From Thermoplasmatota archaeon (GTDB lineage Archaea; Thermoplasmatota; Thermoplasmata; Thermoplasmatales; Thermoplasmataceae): a stretch of 34,876 nucleotides of DNA. The position numbers and the translations under genes were made by a program. The notes below the pieces were generated by a model. That model saw nothing but the letters and a program-made list of their open reading frames with translations. It was not told where the DNA came from and did no database searches. The stretch is taken from contig JAMCUH010000007.1 in NCBI GenBank assembly GCA_023379435.1, forward strand, positions 29,130 through 64,005, given 5' to 3'. Below are positions 23,882-32,193 of the stretch, piece after piece; the stretch's first letter is position 1; each line of letters opens with the position of its first letter.

Positions 23882-24880
23882 ATGACCGAGTGCAAGGTAG
23901 CCCTTGGTGGAACATTCTCAGTGTTACACAGAGGGCACAAATCTCTTATTGACAAAGCATGCAGTATTGGTGACTCCCTGGTGATCGGTCTCACGACGGA
24001 CAGATTCGTGAAATCTAGAAAGACTTATGGAGTTCCTGATTATGATACTAGAAAGAGGAATCTTGAAAACTATCTTAAGGAACTGAACTGCAGCTACGAG
24101 ATATCGCCCCTGGACAGCAGCTTGGGTTCATCTGTGAGCAGGGAGGATATCTGTGCAATTGTTGTTTCCCAGGAAACACTTTCAAATGCCCGCCTTATAA
24201 ATGATCAGAGGATTAGAAACGGATTGAAAGAATTGTCAGTAATAGCCGTGCCAACCGTCCTTTCTGATGACCTTTTTCCATTGAGCTCATTCAGGACAAT
24301 TAATGGTTATATTGACGCAAACGGAAAATCCATATCACCAGTGGGAATAGTCATATCCACAAGGAATAAGCTCAAGGTCAAGGCGGCAGAAAGAGCCCTT
24401 AGGGAAATTTTTCCAAAATTCACAGTTAGAATGAACACGTCATATGAAACAGCAGATCAGCCATTTGGTGACGATACTGCCGGTATGGCTATTATCAGGG
24501 CCAAGTCTGCTAAGGAATTTCAGTACAGTATTGCTGTTGAATCCGGTATCTTTCATGACAGGAACACACTCACCTACTATGACGTTCATGTTTGTGCAGT
24601 GCTCGATTGTTATGGAAATATAACACTTGGTTACAGTTCAGGCTTCCAGATTCCTCCTGACCTTGTGGATAAGGTGAAGACAGGGATGGATGAATCCAAT
24701 GCATTTTTCAACCTGTATGGAAAGAAAGACATAGGGTCGGCAGGAGGTGTTGTGCACCACTTTTCCAATGGAAGGCTGGACCGTGAATCCCTCATCATGG
24801 AATGCATAAGGAATGCATTCATCCCGCGCTACAGACCCTATGAGTATGGACTTCATTTCAACGAGCTGATGCAGGAATGA
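23882..24880 (+). CDS. coaD: Fusion: phosphopantetheine adenylyltransferase + DUF84/YjjX-type NTPase
   Basis: 332 residues in two domains. The first (about 1-155) is archaeal phosphopantetheine adenylyltransferase, with the nucleotidyltransferase motif 'GGTFSVLHRGHKSL' and the family stretch 'VVSQETLSNARLINDQR'. It makes dephospho-CoA from 4'-phosphopantetheine and ATP. The second (about 158-325) begins 'VGIVISTRNKLKVKAAERAL', contains 'AVESGIF' and 'DIGSAGGVVHHFSNGRLDRE', and matches DUF84 inosine/xanthosine triphosphatases that remove deaminated purine nucleotides. I recall the same fusion in Thermoplasma relatives. Both domains look intact. No frameshift or internal start separates them, so they should be one polypeptide. 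Confidence 0.88.
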   Translation: MTECKVALGGTFSVLHRGHKSLIDKACSIGDSLVIGLTTDRFVKSRKTYGVPDYDTRKRNLENYLKELNCSYEISPLDSSLGSSVSREDICAIVVSQETLSNARLINDQRIRNGLKELSVIAVPTVLSDDLFPLSSFRTINGYIDANGKSISPVGIVISTRNKLKVKAAERALREIFPKFTVRMNTSYETADQPFGDDTAGMAIIRAKSAKEFQYSIAVESGIFHDRNTLTYYDVHVCAVLDCYGNITLGYSSGFQIPPDLVDKVKTGMDESNAFFNLYGKKDIGSAGGVVHHFSNGRLDRESLIMECIRNAFIPRYRPYEYGLHFNELMQE

Positions 24881-24958
24881 ATGCCTGCAAAATATTGGAA
24901 TTTGCCTTTTCCACTTCATAATCCTTAAGTATTCTTCATTCATGTTTGATGGATTGAA

Positions 24959-25255
24959 ATGGTCACGAAGGAAGAGATCCTGAATGAACTCAAGGCTGTA
25001 TCCGATCCTGAAATTGGAATGGACATTGTCAATCTTGGGCTCGTTTACGATATACAGATAAATGGGGACCGTGTGTACATAAAAATGACCATGACCGCCC
25101 CCACCTGTCCTGTTACACCATGGATACTTGCTGAAGCTCAGAAGGTTGTTGAAAATATTGACGGCGTAGAGGCCGCAGATATAGAGCTCGTCTGGGATCC
25201 TCCATGGAACCCGAGCATGATGACAGATGAAGCCAGGGAACAGCTTAATATGTGA
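24959..25255 (+). CDS. MIP18/DUF59 family protein (iron-sulfur assembly, SufT/PaaD-like)
   Basis: 98 residues, the single-domain size of the family. It shows 'VSDPEIGMDIVNLGLVYDI' and the cysteine motif 'TMTAPTCPVTPWI' followed by 'VELVWDPPW'-type 'IELVWDPPWNPSMMTDEAR'. Relatives (SufT, PaaD, eukaryotic MIP18/CIA2) help mature Fe-S proteins. The window encodes several Fe-S clients (Dph2, the methylthiotransferase, the ferredoxin, the oxidoreductase), but no other assembly gene. The gene has its own AT-rich upstream region and is not coupled to the fusion gene before it. Confidence 0.88.
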   Translation: MVTKEEILNELKAVSDPEIGMDIVNLGLVYDIQINGDRVYIKMTMTAPTCPVTPWILAEAQKVVENIDGVEAADIELVWDPPWNPSMMTDEAREQLNM

Positions 25256-25432
25256 TCTGCTGAAATTTAACAGAATGTTTCCTCACTTTCTTCGTCACTC
25301 CACTGTATTATTTTCATGGTGATTTAAGGGAATTCTCTCTCAACGGATAAAAGAATCTCTGAAAATCCAGTTAAATGGTCCTGACATTGGGAATTCTTTC
25401 AGCAGTTCATTTAGTTTTAACCGTTTCAGGAA

Positions 25433-26896
25433 TTATCTCTCGCTTGAAACTGAGCTTGCAGGCTCGGCATCATATTCTCCTGCATTTACAAGGGTCTGCG
25501 GTCTGTTCTTGATATAATACCATGTGATCAGCATTCCTCCAGCTATTACCCACACCAGTGTGACTATCATTGAGGCAAAGTATGCATCATTCAGGGGCGT
25601 CGGATTTGAGAGCCAGGTCGCTATAATTCTCCTCATGGTGTAATAGACAACAATACCTCCTACAACGGAGGCAGCAGTGGGTGCCACACCATGTGTAAGG
25701 AATTTAAAATCACCTATTTTATTGGTAAAAAGGGTCAGAGATGTATTGGACAGTATGTGAACAAGAATGATGGATATTCCTGTTCCCGCTTCTAACACAA
25801 ATGCGGCATCTTCCGGTCCATAAATGATCCCCATGATCACATCAAGGACGAATGACCCCAGTGCCCAGGCCATCAGTGCGTTTACCGGAGTCCGGTATTT
25901 TGGGTCAATCTTGCTGAGTTTCTTTGGAAATACCACACCATCTCTGGCTGCGGAGTACCACCATCTGCTTACAGCTGTTGATTTTGAGACACCGTTTGTG
26001 AGATAACTGTTTATGGTGAATACTATGAGCAGGATCAGACCGATTGGCCCAAGATATTTCTCAAAAACAAGAAGACCTGCATCATTTGTAGATGCAAAGG
26101 AGGAGATCCTGTCGATTCCCCAGCCTACTGTCAGTGCATAGGTTGCCGGTATCAGTGCTATGGCAGTGAGGAACATTGCAAATATGATTGACTTCCCAAT
26201 GTTCTTCTTTGGCTCCTTGATTTCTTCCGATACTGTTGTTACCACGCCGGAACCTGTGAAATCCAGGATGGAGAACACTGCGCCGAACATTATGGATGAA
26301 AACGCAATGCCGCCTGGACCTGAAACATCAAAGGGTTCGAAGGAATTTCCCACCCCCACCTTTACAATTATAATGATTGCGCCAATGAGAAGAAATAGAA
26401 CCTCGGCCATTCCCGTAATGGCATTGTACCCCAACGACGGTTTGATACCGAAATATGTTATTAGTATAATGTAAACGGTGAAAGCTGCGGCAAACGCAAT
26501 CCATATGTATGGTATGCTCCTGATTAACGGTGACATGAGATAGATGAAACTTGACAGGCCGAGTATGCCGAAGGCGGCACCTGTTATATCATAATACATG
26601 AAGCTCAACGCAGTGACTGGCCCCATCCTTCCTTTGTTAGTTGCACCTGCGTTATAAGCATAATATGATCCGGCATTTGATTTGTACTTGCTAAACTGGT
26701 ACGGTGTTATCATCCACAGTGCGTATATGAGCCATCCAAATATCACTGAAAGAACAGTCTTCGATCCTGCAATGGAAAAACTTGCCACAAGTAATATTGC
26801 TATATCAGCAGCAGGAGCAACCTGGCCCAGGGACTGAAAAATACCCTGAAACAGACCAACCGAGTTTTTCCTAAGTCTGTATCCCTTAGGTATCAT
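25433..26896 (-). CDS. APC-family amino acid permease
   Basis: 487 residues with about 12 hydrophobic segments. The first helix has 'GLFQGIFQSLGQVAPAADIA', corresponding to the substrate-backbone-binding glycine region of APC transporters, and helix 6 has 'FGAVFSILDFTGSGVVTTVS', followed by 'EEIKEPKKNIGKSI', a strong APC signature. The family imports amino acids or amines by proton or sodium symport, or exchanges them; the substrate is unknown. The likely ribosome binding site is GAGGTAATG about 8 bases before the ATG. The gene is convergent with the MIP18 gene across a 177-base spacer in which I see nothing specific. Confidence 0.85.
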   Translation of the reverse strand: MIPKGYRLRKNSVGLFQGIFQSLGQVAPAADIAILLVASFSIAGSKTVLSVIFGWLIYALWMITPYQFSKYKSNAGSYYAYNAGATNKGRMGPVTALSFMYYDITGAAFGILGLSSFIYLMSPLIRSIPYIWIAFAAAFTVYIILITYFGIKPSLGYNAITGMAEVLFLLIGAIIIIVKVGVGNSFEPFDVSGPGGIAFSSIMFGAVFSILDFTGSGVVTTVSEEIKEPKKNIGKSIIFAMFLTAIALIPATYALTVGWGIDRISSFASTNDAGLLVFEKYLGPIGLILLIVFTINSYLTNGVSKSTAVSRWWYSAARDGVVFPKKLSKIDPKYRTPVNALMAWALGSFVLDVIMGIIYGPEDAAFVLEAGTGISIILVHILSNTSLTLFTNKIGDFKFLTHGVAPTAASVVGGIVVYYTMRRIIATWLSNPTPLNDAYFASMIVTLVWVIAGGMLITWYYIKNRPQTLVNAGEYDAEPASSVSSER

Positions 26897-27196
26897 CTTA
26901 TTTCATTACCTCTTTTTATGTTGGGGGGTTCTGGAAGGAGAGAATACAATTTATCCGCTGCAGATCATCAACCTGCAGTTTCACAGGCACCTCTCAGTGT
27001 ACCTTATAAGCACCATACTATAAAATATTAATGCCGATTGCTGCATTACCGTGATAACAACACACATGCAGAATGTGAAATAATAAATGATATTGCATTT
27101 GTTAAGATCCCTGATATTGCTCTGCGTGTTAAATGGTGCATTAAAATAAAATACTGTTAGGCGTCAATAAGCTTACCGTTTTGAAGGTAGAAAAAA
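26897..27196. other. Intergenic region upstream of the APC permease
   Basis: About 300 bases without a supported gene. It contains the permease leader, a small inverted repeat of two PstI-like hexamers (CTGCAG at 26959-26964 and 26974-26979 with a 9-base loop), and AT-rich DNA. Nothing coding was recognised on either strand. Confidence 0.4.
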
Positions 27197-27206
27197 CTAT
27201 AAATAA
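27197..27206 (+). promoter_or_regulatory. Orphan box A (TATA) promoter
   Basis: ACTATAAATA is one of the best box A matches in the window, but no ORF lies at a useful distance on the plus strand. Initiation would be near 27229. Confidence 0.4.
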
Positions 27207-27228
27207 ATTGCATGTGCGATCGTTCTCC

Positions 27229-27301
27229 GACTCTCCGGTGCTCTATTGATTCAACCATGTAATACATGAGGTCATAGCCCAAGAAAAGGCCTGGAGTTTT
27301 T
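27229..27301 (+). ncRNA. Candidate small non-coding RNA (about 73 nt)
   Basis: The segment runs from the start predicted by the box A at 27197-27206 to a run of five T (27297-27301). Its ends can pair partly: ACTC near the start pairs with GAGT just before the T-run, followed by CCGG against CCTGG. Inside there is a CATGT/ACATG hairpin. It is not tRNA-like, and no C/D-box pair was found. No homology is claimed; this rests on promoter, pairing ends and T-run only. Confidence 0.25.
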
Positions 27302-27321
27302 AAATGAAACAGTAGTGATTT

Positions 27322-27861
27322 TTACATGTTAGCTTCAGGAGATAATGTTTGATCCTTACTCTCTTTTGCCTTAACGACCACATTTCTTGCCTCACCGATG
27401 AGCATTCCATCTGTGAAGGCCAGGAGCAAATCCACCATTATGTTATACAGGAAAACCGTGGGATACAGAACCTCAAGAACAAGCCTGACTCCGAATGATA
27501 TCAGCCAGATTATCATAATAACCGGCGAACGCTTGAAATAAGTGGTGCCGTTTCTGTTGAAGAAAGTAACATTTCCTCCGAATCTGTCACCAAGAATAAA
27601 CCCTAAAGGTATTGCTGCAAGGACAAACAGGATGGAATCAGAAACATAGAGCTCTGGAATAATGAGATATATGGTTAGAAAGGTATACAGCACCGGCCTT
27701 CTATAAAGATAGGACTTTCTGTATGGCATTCCATTTATACCTCTGGCAAAGACTCTGATCGCTATGAAAAGGAATATGACCCCTATTATGATGAATTCAT
27801 AGTACTGTGATATCCCAGTGGGACCAGTCGAAGACACAGAGTAAATCAGCTGACCAGCCAT
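27322..27861 (-). CDS. Small polytopic membrane protein (CcdC/DUF1453-like)
   Basis: About 179 residues with four or five hydrophobic segments and a short charged C-terminus ending 'KESKDQTLSPEANM'. The order 'YRRPVLYTF' before a helix, 'IPLGFILGDRFGG' and 'TYFKRSPVIMIIWLISFGVR' resembles the CcdC/DUF1453 family, whose role is not well defined; the match is only suggestive. The ORF track starts at TTG 27867. ATG 27861 is two codons later and is better placed, with GGGAGGAA about 7 bases upstream and a TATA-like box (27887-27896) about 30 bases upstream. It is divergent from the DUF309 gene. Confidence 0.55.
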   Translation of the reverse strand: MAGQLIYSVSSTGPTGISQYYEFIIIGVIFLFIAIRVFARGINGMPYRKSYLYRRPVLYTFLTIYLIIPELYVSDSILFVLAAIPLGFILGDRFGGNVTFFNRNGTTYFKRSPVIMIIWLISFGVRLVLEVLYPTVFLYNIMVDLLLAFTDGMLIGEARNVVVKAKESKDQTLSPEANM

Positions 27862-27886
27862 ATGCAATTCCTCCCATTATTGTGTG

Positions 27887-27896
27887 TATATTAAAC
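27887..27896 (-). promoter_or_regulatory. Box A (TATA) promoter of the CcdC-like gene
   Basis: Minus-strand GTTTAATATA is centred about 30 bases before ATG 27861 and 24 before TTG 27867. Transcription would begin close to either codon. Confidence 0.4.
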
Positions 27897-27927
27897 CTAT
27901 CCCGGTGGACTGACAAATCCAGTTACA

Positions 27928-27935
27928 GTTAATAG
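27928..27935 (+). promoter_or_regulatory. Box A (TATA) promoter of the DUF309 gene
   Basis: GTTAATAG is centred about 25 bases before GTG 27956, with no ribosome binding site, consistent with a leaderless message. Confidence 0.35.
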
Positions 27936-27955
27936 CAACGCCATGATTATTCCTT

Positions 27956-28471
27956 GTGAGAGTTCTCTTTGAGTTTTCAGGCCCAGTCCCTGAACATGTT
28001 CTGGGCATGAATTTCAAAAAAAGAATCATAAGGAGGAAAAGCAACGGTTTCGAGCTTGATGTTGTCACCGAAGACCCGGCAATAATTGATGCCGTATCAA
28101 GATCAGAAAATTGCCTTCTATATAGAATAGTGCAGGAAGTCCCTCCATTTGAGTCCCCCGATTTTGGTAAGATTACCGAGACGGTAAGGCTGGCACTGGA
28201 TCTTTTCAGACAGGAAAGATACTGGGAAAGCCATGTTGTTCTGGAGACTGTATGGAGAAACTCTGAAGGTGACATGAAATCATTCCTAAGAGGACTGATT
28301 CTCGTAGCATCTTCACAGGTTCATTACCAAATGGGGCATATGGAAACAGCCTGGAGTATGTACGAAAAAGGAAAAGATATGGTCATGAAGAGCAGTTATT
28401 CCAAGTATTTTGGGATGGTGGTACCTGAATATTTCAGCTATCCCCTTCTTTTACATTCCGATTTACTTTAG
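27956..28471 (+). CDS. DUF309 domain protein
   Basis: 171 residues. The first about 70 form a small domain that is not recognised. The rest (about 75-145) matches DUF309: 'LDLFRQERYWESHVVLETVW' followed by 'KSFLRGLILVASSQVHYQMG', the helical 'weaHe-lE-vWr' pattern with histidine and glutamates kept (here 'ESHVVLE'). DUF309 proteins are widespread but uncharacterised. The GTG start at 27956 agrees with the TATA box distance; the ATG at 27943 is out of frame. No cotranscribed neighbour. Confidence 0.7.
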   Translation: MRVLFEFSGPVPEHVLGMNFKKRIIRRKSNGFELDVVTEDPAIIDAVSRSENCLLYRIVQEVPPFESPDFGKITETVRLALDLFRQERYWESHVVLETVWRNSEGDMKSFLRGLILVASSQVHYQMGHMETAWSMYEKGKDMVMKSSYSKYFGMVVPEYFSYPLLLHSDLL

Positions 28472-29014
28472 ATGATTGAAAGCTGGAAATATAAAAAAAC
28501 GTTCCGTTACGCCTTTTCATTTCCACCGAATGAAACTTTTCCTGAAACGAGATGATCGGAAAAACCTGCATTTATGCATCCTCTCTCATAGTCCATGTCA
28601 AAAGTTAGCGGTGAACTCTGCAAGGATCAGATTCACACATATGCCAATCCGAGGAACCAATGTATCTTACGAGGAAACAAAGTCTGATAAATTCTGATTC
28701 ATTAGAAGGGTATTACACAACAACCCTGTATGATGGGAAAACGTAATGGATGAAAGAAACCTGTTTGCCTGTGAAAGGAATAGAAAGTGATGATATATCT
28801 TCATATGAAACGAGGCATGAGAGAAAATAAAGACGGCAATGAATAACTGCTTTGCACAGAATATTCCATTAATGGTGCAATATTACAGCATTTGTTAAGA
28901 AAGAACGCATGTGCCCATTGAATTGTGCAAAACGTCTTAGGATGCATGCTGTCTGTAGACATCACACCTGTCAATTGAAATAATATATAATAACAAAACA
29001 GTGATTCCATACGG
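28472..29014. other. Long intergenic region upstream of asnS
   Basis: About 540 bases with no gene I can support. The best coding candidate is a 55-codon frame from ATG 28530 to TGA 28697, inside the ORF-track 28476-28697. An AAATATAAAAAA box lies at 28487-28498, but the spacing is slightly long and no family is recognised. The minus-strand ORF 28801-29040 runs through the asnS promoter and start and looks like a shadow. Such a long gap is unusual for this compact window. Confidence 0.4.
28981..28990 (+). promoter_or_regulatory. Box A (TATA) promoter of the asnS-hem operon
   Basis: TAATATATAA is centred about 29 bases before the asnS ATG, predicting a near-leaderless transcript. It is the only good box A found before the four tightly packed genes that follow. 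Confidence 0.55.
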
Positions 29015-30304
29015 ATGCACCATATATCACAGGTCCTCAATGATGATTCTGTTGGGGAACTGGTTTCAGTTAGAGGCTGGGTTTACAGGATCAGAACAAG
29101 CGGAAAAATATCGTTCATTGTTTTGAGGGACAGCACAGGACTAATTCAGTGTGTCGCATCCTCTGATTCCCTTTCAAGAGAGGAATTTGAAAAATTATCA
29201 TCCCTAACCGTAGAAAGCAGCGTCATGCTAACTGGGAAAGTGAAGAAAGACAGCAGGGCCGTAACTGGATATGAACTGGAGATTTCCTCTTCATTGATAT
29301 ATCAGAGAAACCAGATGTTCCCCATAACAAAGGACAAAGGCGAGGAATTTCTCCTTGACAACAGGCACCTATGGCTCAGGAGCAGGGAATTTTCTTCTGT
29401 TCTGAGGATCAGAGCTACACTGTTCAAGTCGTTCAGAGATTATCTGGACGAGAATGAATATTATGAAGTTCAGGGTCCCATGATGGTTTCAACCGCAACG
29501 GAAGGAGGCTCCACTCTTTTCAAGGTACCATTTTTTGAAGATGTTGTAAGTCTGACTCAGAGCTCCCAGTTCTACCTTGAGACCATGATATTCAGCCTGG
29601 AGAAGGTATATACCATTGCACCAAGTTTCAGAGCCGAGAAGTCCAGAACAAGGCGGCATCTCACTGAGTACTGGCATGCCGAGGGCGAAGCGGCATGGTT
29701 CAGCAATGAGGATATGATGAAGGAAGAGGAGAAGATGATAGAATACATGGTAAAGCAGGTCCTGGAAAGGAACCATGACGATCTTATTACCCTAGGTAGG
29801 GATATCTCAAAGCTTGAGAGTGTGAAAGCTCCGTTCCCAAGATTCAAGTACAGCGAGATTATAAAGAAGAGCAGCGAGTTTGGTCTATCTCTAAAATACG
29901 GTGACGATTTCGGTGCAGACGAGGAGAGGGCCATTACAATGAACTTTGACCGGCCCATCTTCGTAACACACTATCCTCTGGAACTAAAGGCTTTTTATCA
30001 TCGCCCTGACCCAGATTCTCCCGGTGAAGCACTGTGCCATGATCTTCTGGCTCCGGAAGGTATAGGAGAGATCATTGGAGGCGGGGAGAGGATATGGGAG
30101 CTTGATGTTCTGGAAGAGAGGATGAAGAATGCATCTCTAAATCCACAGGACTACTACTGGTACGTTGATCTACGGAAGTACGGTAGTGTACCGCATTCAG
30201 GATTCGGCCTGGGTCTGGACAGAATGGCCTGGTGGATAACCAAGAGAGATACCATACGTGATGCCATTCCTTTTCCGAGAACTGTTAGAAGAATAAGACC
30301 GTGA
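29015..30304 (+). CDS. asnS: Asparaginyl-tRNA synthetase
   Basis: 429 residues, a class IIb synthetase charging tRNA-Asn. The N-terminal OB-fold anticodon domain (about 1-105) begins with '[20 protein letters not shown]'. The catalytic core has '[20 protein letters not shown]', motif 2 '[20 protein letters not shown]' and motif 3 '[16 protein letters not shown]'. The segment '[19 protein letters not shown]' is of AsnRS type; AspRS usually has DAFRYG-MPPHGG there. Having AsnRS would make the indirect amidation route dispensable for Asn. The following hemE gene starts 4 bases after its stop, so asnS leads an operon with heme genes. Confidence 0.9.
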   Translation: MHHISQVLNDDSVGELVSVRGWVYRIRTSGKISFIVLRDSTGLIQCVASSDSLSREEFEKLSSLTVESSVMLTGKVKKDSRAVTGYELEISSSLIYQRNQMFPITKDKGEEFLLDNRHLWLRSREFSSVLRIRATLFKSFRDYLDENEYYEVQGPMMVSTATEGGSTLFKVPFFEDVVSLTQSSQFYLETMIFSLEKVYTIAPSFRAEKSRTRRHLTEYWHAEGEAAWFSNEDMMKEEEKMIEYMVKQVLERNHDDLITLGRDISKLESVKAPFPRFKYSEIIKKSSEFGLSLKYGDDFGADEERAITMNFDRPIFVTHYPLELKAFYHRPDPDSPGEALCHDLLAPEGIGEIIGGGERIWELDVLEERMKNASLNPQDYYWYVDLRKYGSVPHSGFGLGLDRMAWWITKRDTIRDAIPFPRTVRRIRP

Positions 30305-30308
30305 GATC

Positions 30309-31307
30309 ATGAACAGTTTTCTTTCTGCTTTGGAAGACAGGGAACCTCAACATATACCGGTATGGTTTATGCGTCAGGCTGGAAGGTACCTTCCAGAATT
30401 CAGGGAGATCAGGAAGAAACATGACCTTATGGAGCTTTTTACTCAGCCGGATCTGGTCGAAAAAATTACTTACATTCCTGTGGAGAAGCTCGGAGTCGAT
30501 GCCGCCATAATATTTTCCGACATTCTCCTCCCACTTCGATCCATGGGAGTTCATGTTTCATATTCTGGTGGTTCCGGACCTTCTGTTACCGGCTATGCTG
30601 ATCCATTCTCCTTGAATGATTTCGAGATAGAAAACATTGGATTTCCTTTGCGAGAGTCCATATCACTTTTCAGGGAGAGGCATCCGGACATTCCATTGAT
30701 TGGTTTCACCGGAGGACCTGTGACAATGGCCTCCTATGTGGTTGCTGGTGGTACCGACAGCAATCTTCAGGTCACTAAGCATTACATGAGAAGGAAAGGC
30801 AAGGAATTCGTTGAATTGTTGAAGAGGATGGTGGACCTTATCATAAAAATGCTAAAATTCCAGATCAGATCTGGATGCAAGATGGTACAGATTTTTGACA
30901 GCTGGGCCGGGAGTTTTTCTCCCAGACAGTTCACGACGTTCTACGCACCGTTTCTGAGGGAGATCAGGAATTCTGTTGATGGAAAGATCACTTATTTTTC
31001 CACCTGCACCGGAAATATTGTTGAGGATTTATCAACAATAGGGTTTGATTTTATTAACCCGGACTGGAGGATAAGCATGGAAAAGGTCGTGAATGCTGTT
31101 CCGGATCATACCGGTATACAGGGGAACCTGGACCCAGCAAGCGCCCTCTCCATGGATGACGATCTTATGAAAGAAGTTGAATCAGTTATTTCACCTGTGA
31201 GGAAAAGGAACAATTACATTTTCAACCTTGGCCATGGCGTCTTACCGGATACAGATGTGAACACGCTTAGAAAAATAGTGGAGGCAGTGCATGGCTTCAG
31301 AGAATAA
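30309..31307 (+). CDS. hemE: Uroporphyrinogen decarboxylase
   Basis: 332 residues, full length. It removes four carboxyl groups from uroporphyrinogen III to give coproporphyrinogen III. Motifs are 'WFMRQAGRYLPEFR' with the substrate-binding arginines, 'AAIIFSDILLPLRSMG' with the catalytic aspartate, 'GFTGGPVTMASYV', 'IFDSWAG', 'GNLDPASAL' and 'FNLGHGVLPDTD'. Most archaea make heme from siroheme and lack HemE, so its presence marks the porphyrinogen route. It follows asnS after 4 bases with a GTGAGATC ribosome binding site, and hemH begins inside its 3' end. Confidence 0.95.
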   Translation: MNSFLSALEDREPQHIPVWFMRQAGRYLPEFREIRKKHDLMELFTQPDLVEKITYIPVEKLGVDAAIIFSDILLPLRSMGVHVSYSGGSGPSVTGYADPFSLNDFEIENIGFPLRESISLFRERHPDIPLIGFTGGPVTMASYVVAGGTDSNLQVTKHYMRRKGKEFVELLKRMVDLIIKMLKFQIRSGCKMVQIFDSWAGSFSPRQFTTFYAPFLREIRNSVDGKITYFSTCTGNIVEDLSTIGFDFINPDWRISMEKVVNAVPDHTGIQGNLDPASALSMDDDLMKEVESVISPVRKRNNYIFNLGHGVLPDTDVNTLRKIVEAVHGFRE

Positions 31308-32193
31308 TATGGCAGTTCTGCTCATGTCTTATGGGAGTCCAACCCGAATGGAGGACGTCAGAGCATATCTTGAGGACATTTATGAGGGAGAGGATGTCCC
31401 GGAATATGCCATAAGGGAGAACATGGAAAAATATGCCATGGTCAACGGTGTTTCACCTTCCAATGCCATCATTGACACTCTAATACATAAACTGATTAGG
31501 AGCCTGGGAAGCGGATTCAGTGTTTACCTTGGGAACAAGCACTGGAAACCGAAGATTCAGGATGTTCTGAACAATATCAGAGATGAGGGGGATGAAAAGA
31601 TCCTGGCGATACCATTATTTCCGTTTCCGTCAGTAAACGTTCGTGATTCATATTACATACCATTGAAGGAATCGCTCAGAGGAATGCAATGGGAGCCTTC
31701 GGTGCAGTTTGTAAATGGCTTCTGGGAGGAGAGGGGATTCCAGGAAACATGGAATGAGATACTAAAACCCTTTCAGGAACAGGATGCATACTTCCTATTT
31801 GATGCGCATTCGCTTCCAACATTCAGGCATCCGGAACCTGAGTATGATGCATCTTTCAGGAGCGCATCCGAAAACATTGCCGTATCTGCCGGATTGAAAA
31901 AGTGGACTGTCGGTTACCAGAGCAGGGGGAAATATGGTTCAAGCTGGCTTGAGCCTTCAATATATGATGTTGCGAAGAGCATCGTGAAGGATGGTGGATC
32001 TGATTCAATCGTAACCATACCGGTGGGATTCTGCTATGAACATCTTGAGGTACTTTATGACCTGGACCATGAGTTTGGTGAGACCCTGAAGACGATGGGT
32101 GCAAAATACATGAGAACACCTCTCCCCAATTATATGGATCCCTGGGTGGAGATGTTTTCGGAAATCATAAGGAGGAGATCAATTGACTTTTAG
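31291..32193 (+). CDS. hemH: Ferrochelatase, coproporphyrin-ferrochelatase-like
   Basis: 300 residues without a C-terminal Fe-S cluster extension. Iron-insertion residues are visible: the histidine in 'FDAHSLP' and the glutamate in 'PVGFCYEHLEVLYDLD'. The N-terminal 'LLMSYGSP' has tyrosine (Tyr14) where protoporphyrin ferrochelatases have methionine (LLNMGGP). In Bacillus and Listeria, this tyrosine is the residue next to the metal in coproporphyrin ferrochelatase (CpfC). 'YQSRGKYGSSWLEP' and 'HLEVLYD' also resemble the Bacillus enzyme. The product is therefore likely coproheme, which would need a later decarboxylase (ChdC/HemQ) encoded elsewhere. The ATG lies 17 bases inside hemE, behind GGAGG. 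Confidence 0.9.
   Translation: MASENNMAVLLMSYGSPTRMEDVRAYLEDIYEGEDVPEYAIRENMEKYAMVNGVSPSNAIIDTLIHKLIRSLGSGFSVYLGNKHWKPKIQDVLNNIRDEGDEKILAIPLFPFPSVNVRDSYYIPLKESLRGMQWEPSVQFVNGFWEERGFQETWNEILKPFQEQDAYFLFDAHSLPTFRHPEPEYDASFRSASENIAVSAGLKKWTVGYQSRGKYGSSWLEPSIYDVAKSIVKDGGSDSIVTIPVGFCYEHLEVLYDLDHEFGETLKTMGAKYMRTPLPNYMDPWVEMFSEIIRRRSIDF

Noticed and set aside
26959-26979. CTGCAG...CTGCAG repeat as a regulator site
   Set aside because: Each half is a self-palindromic hexamer, so the repeat is weak evidence; no promoter element is placed next to it.
28530-28697. 55-codon frame in the gap before asnS as a gene
   Set aside because: TATA spacing is too long for a leaderless start, no ribosome binding site, unremarkable composition and no family; left as part of the intergenic note.
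28788-28830. C/D-box small RNA suggested by GTGATGA
   Set aside because: No CTGA D or D' box at the expected distance.
28801-29040. 79-codon minus-strand ORF
   Set aside because: It covers the asnS promoter and first codons on the opposite strand and has no support of its own.
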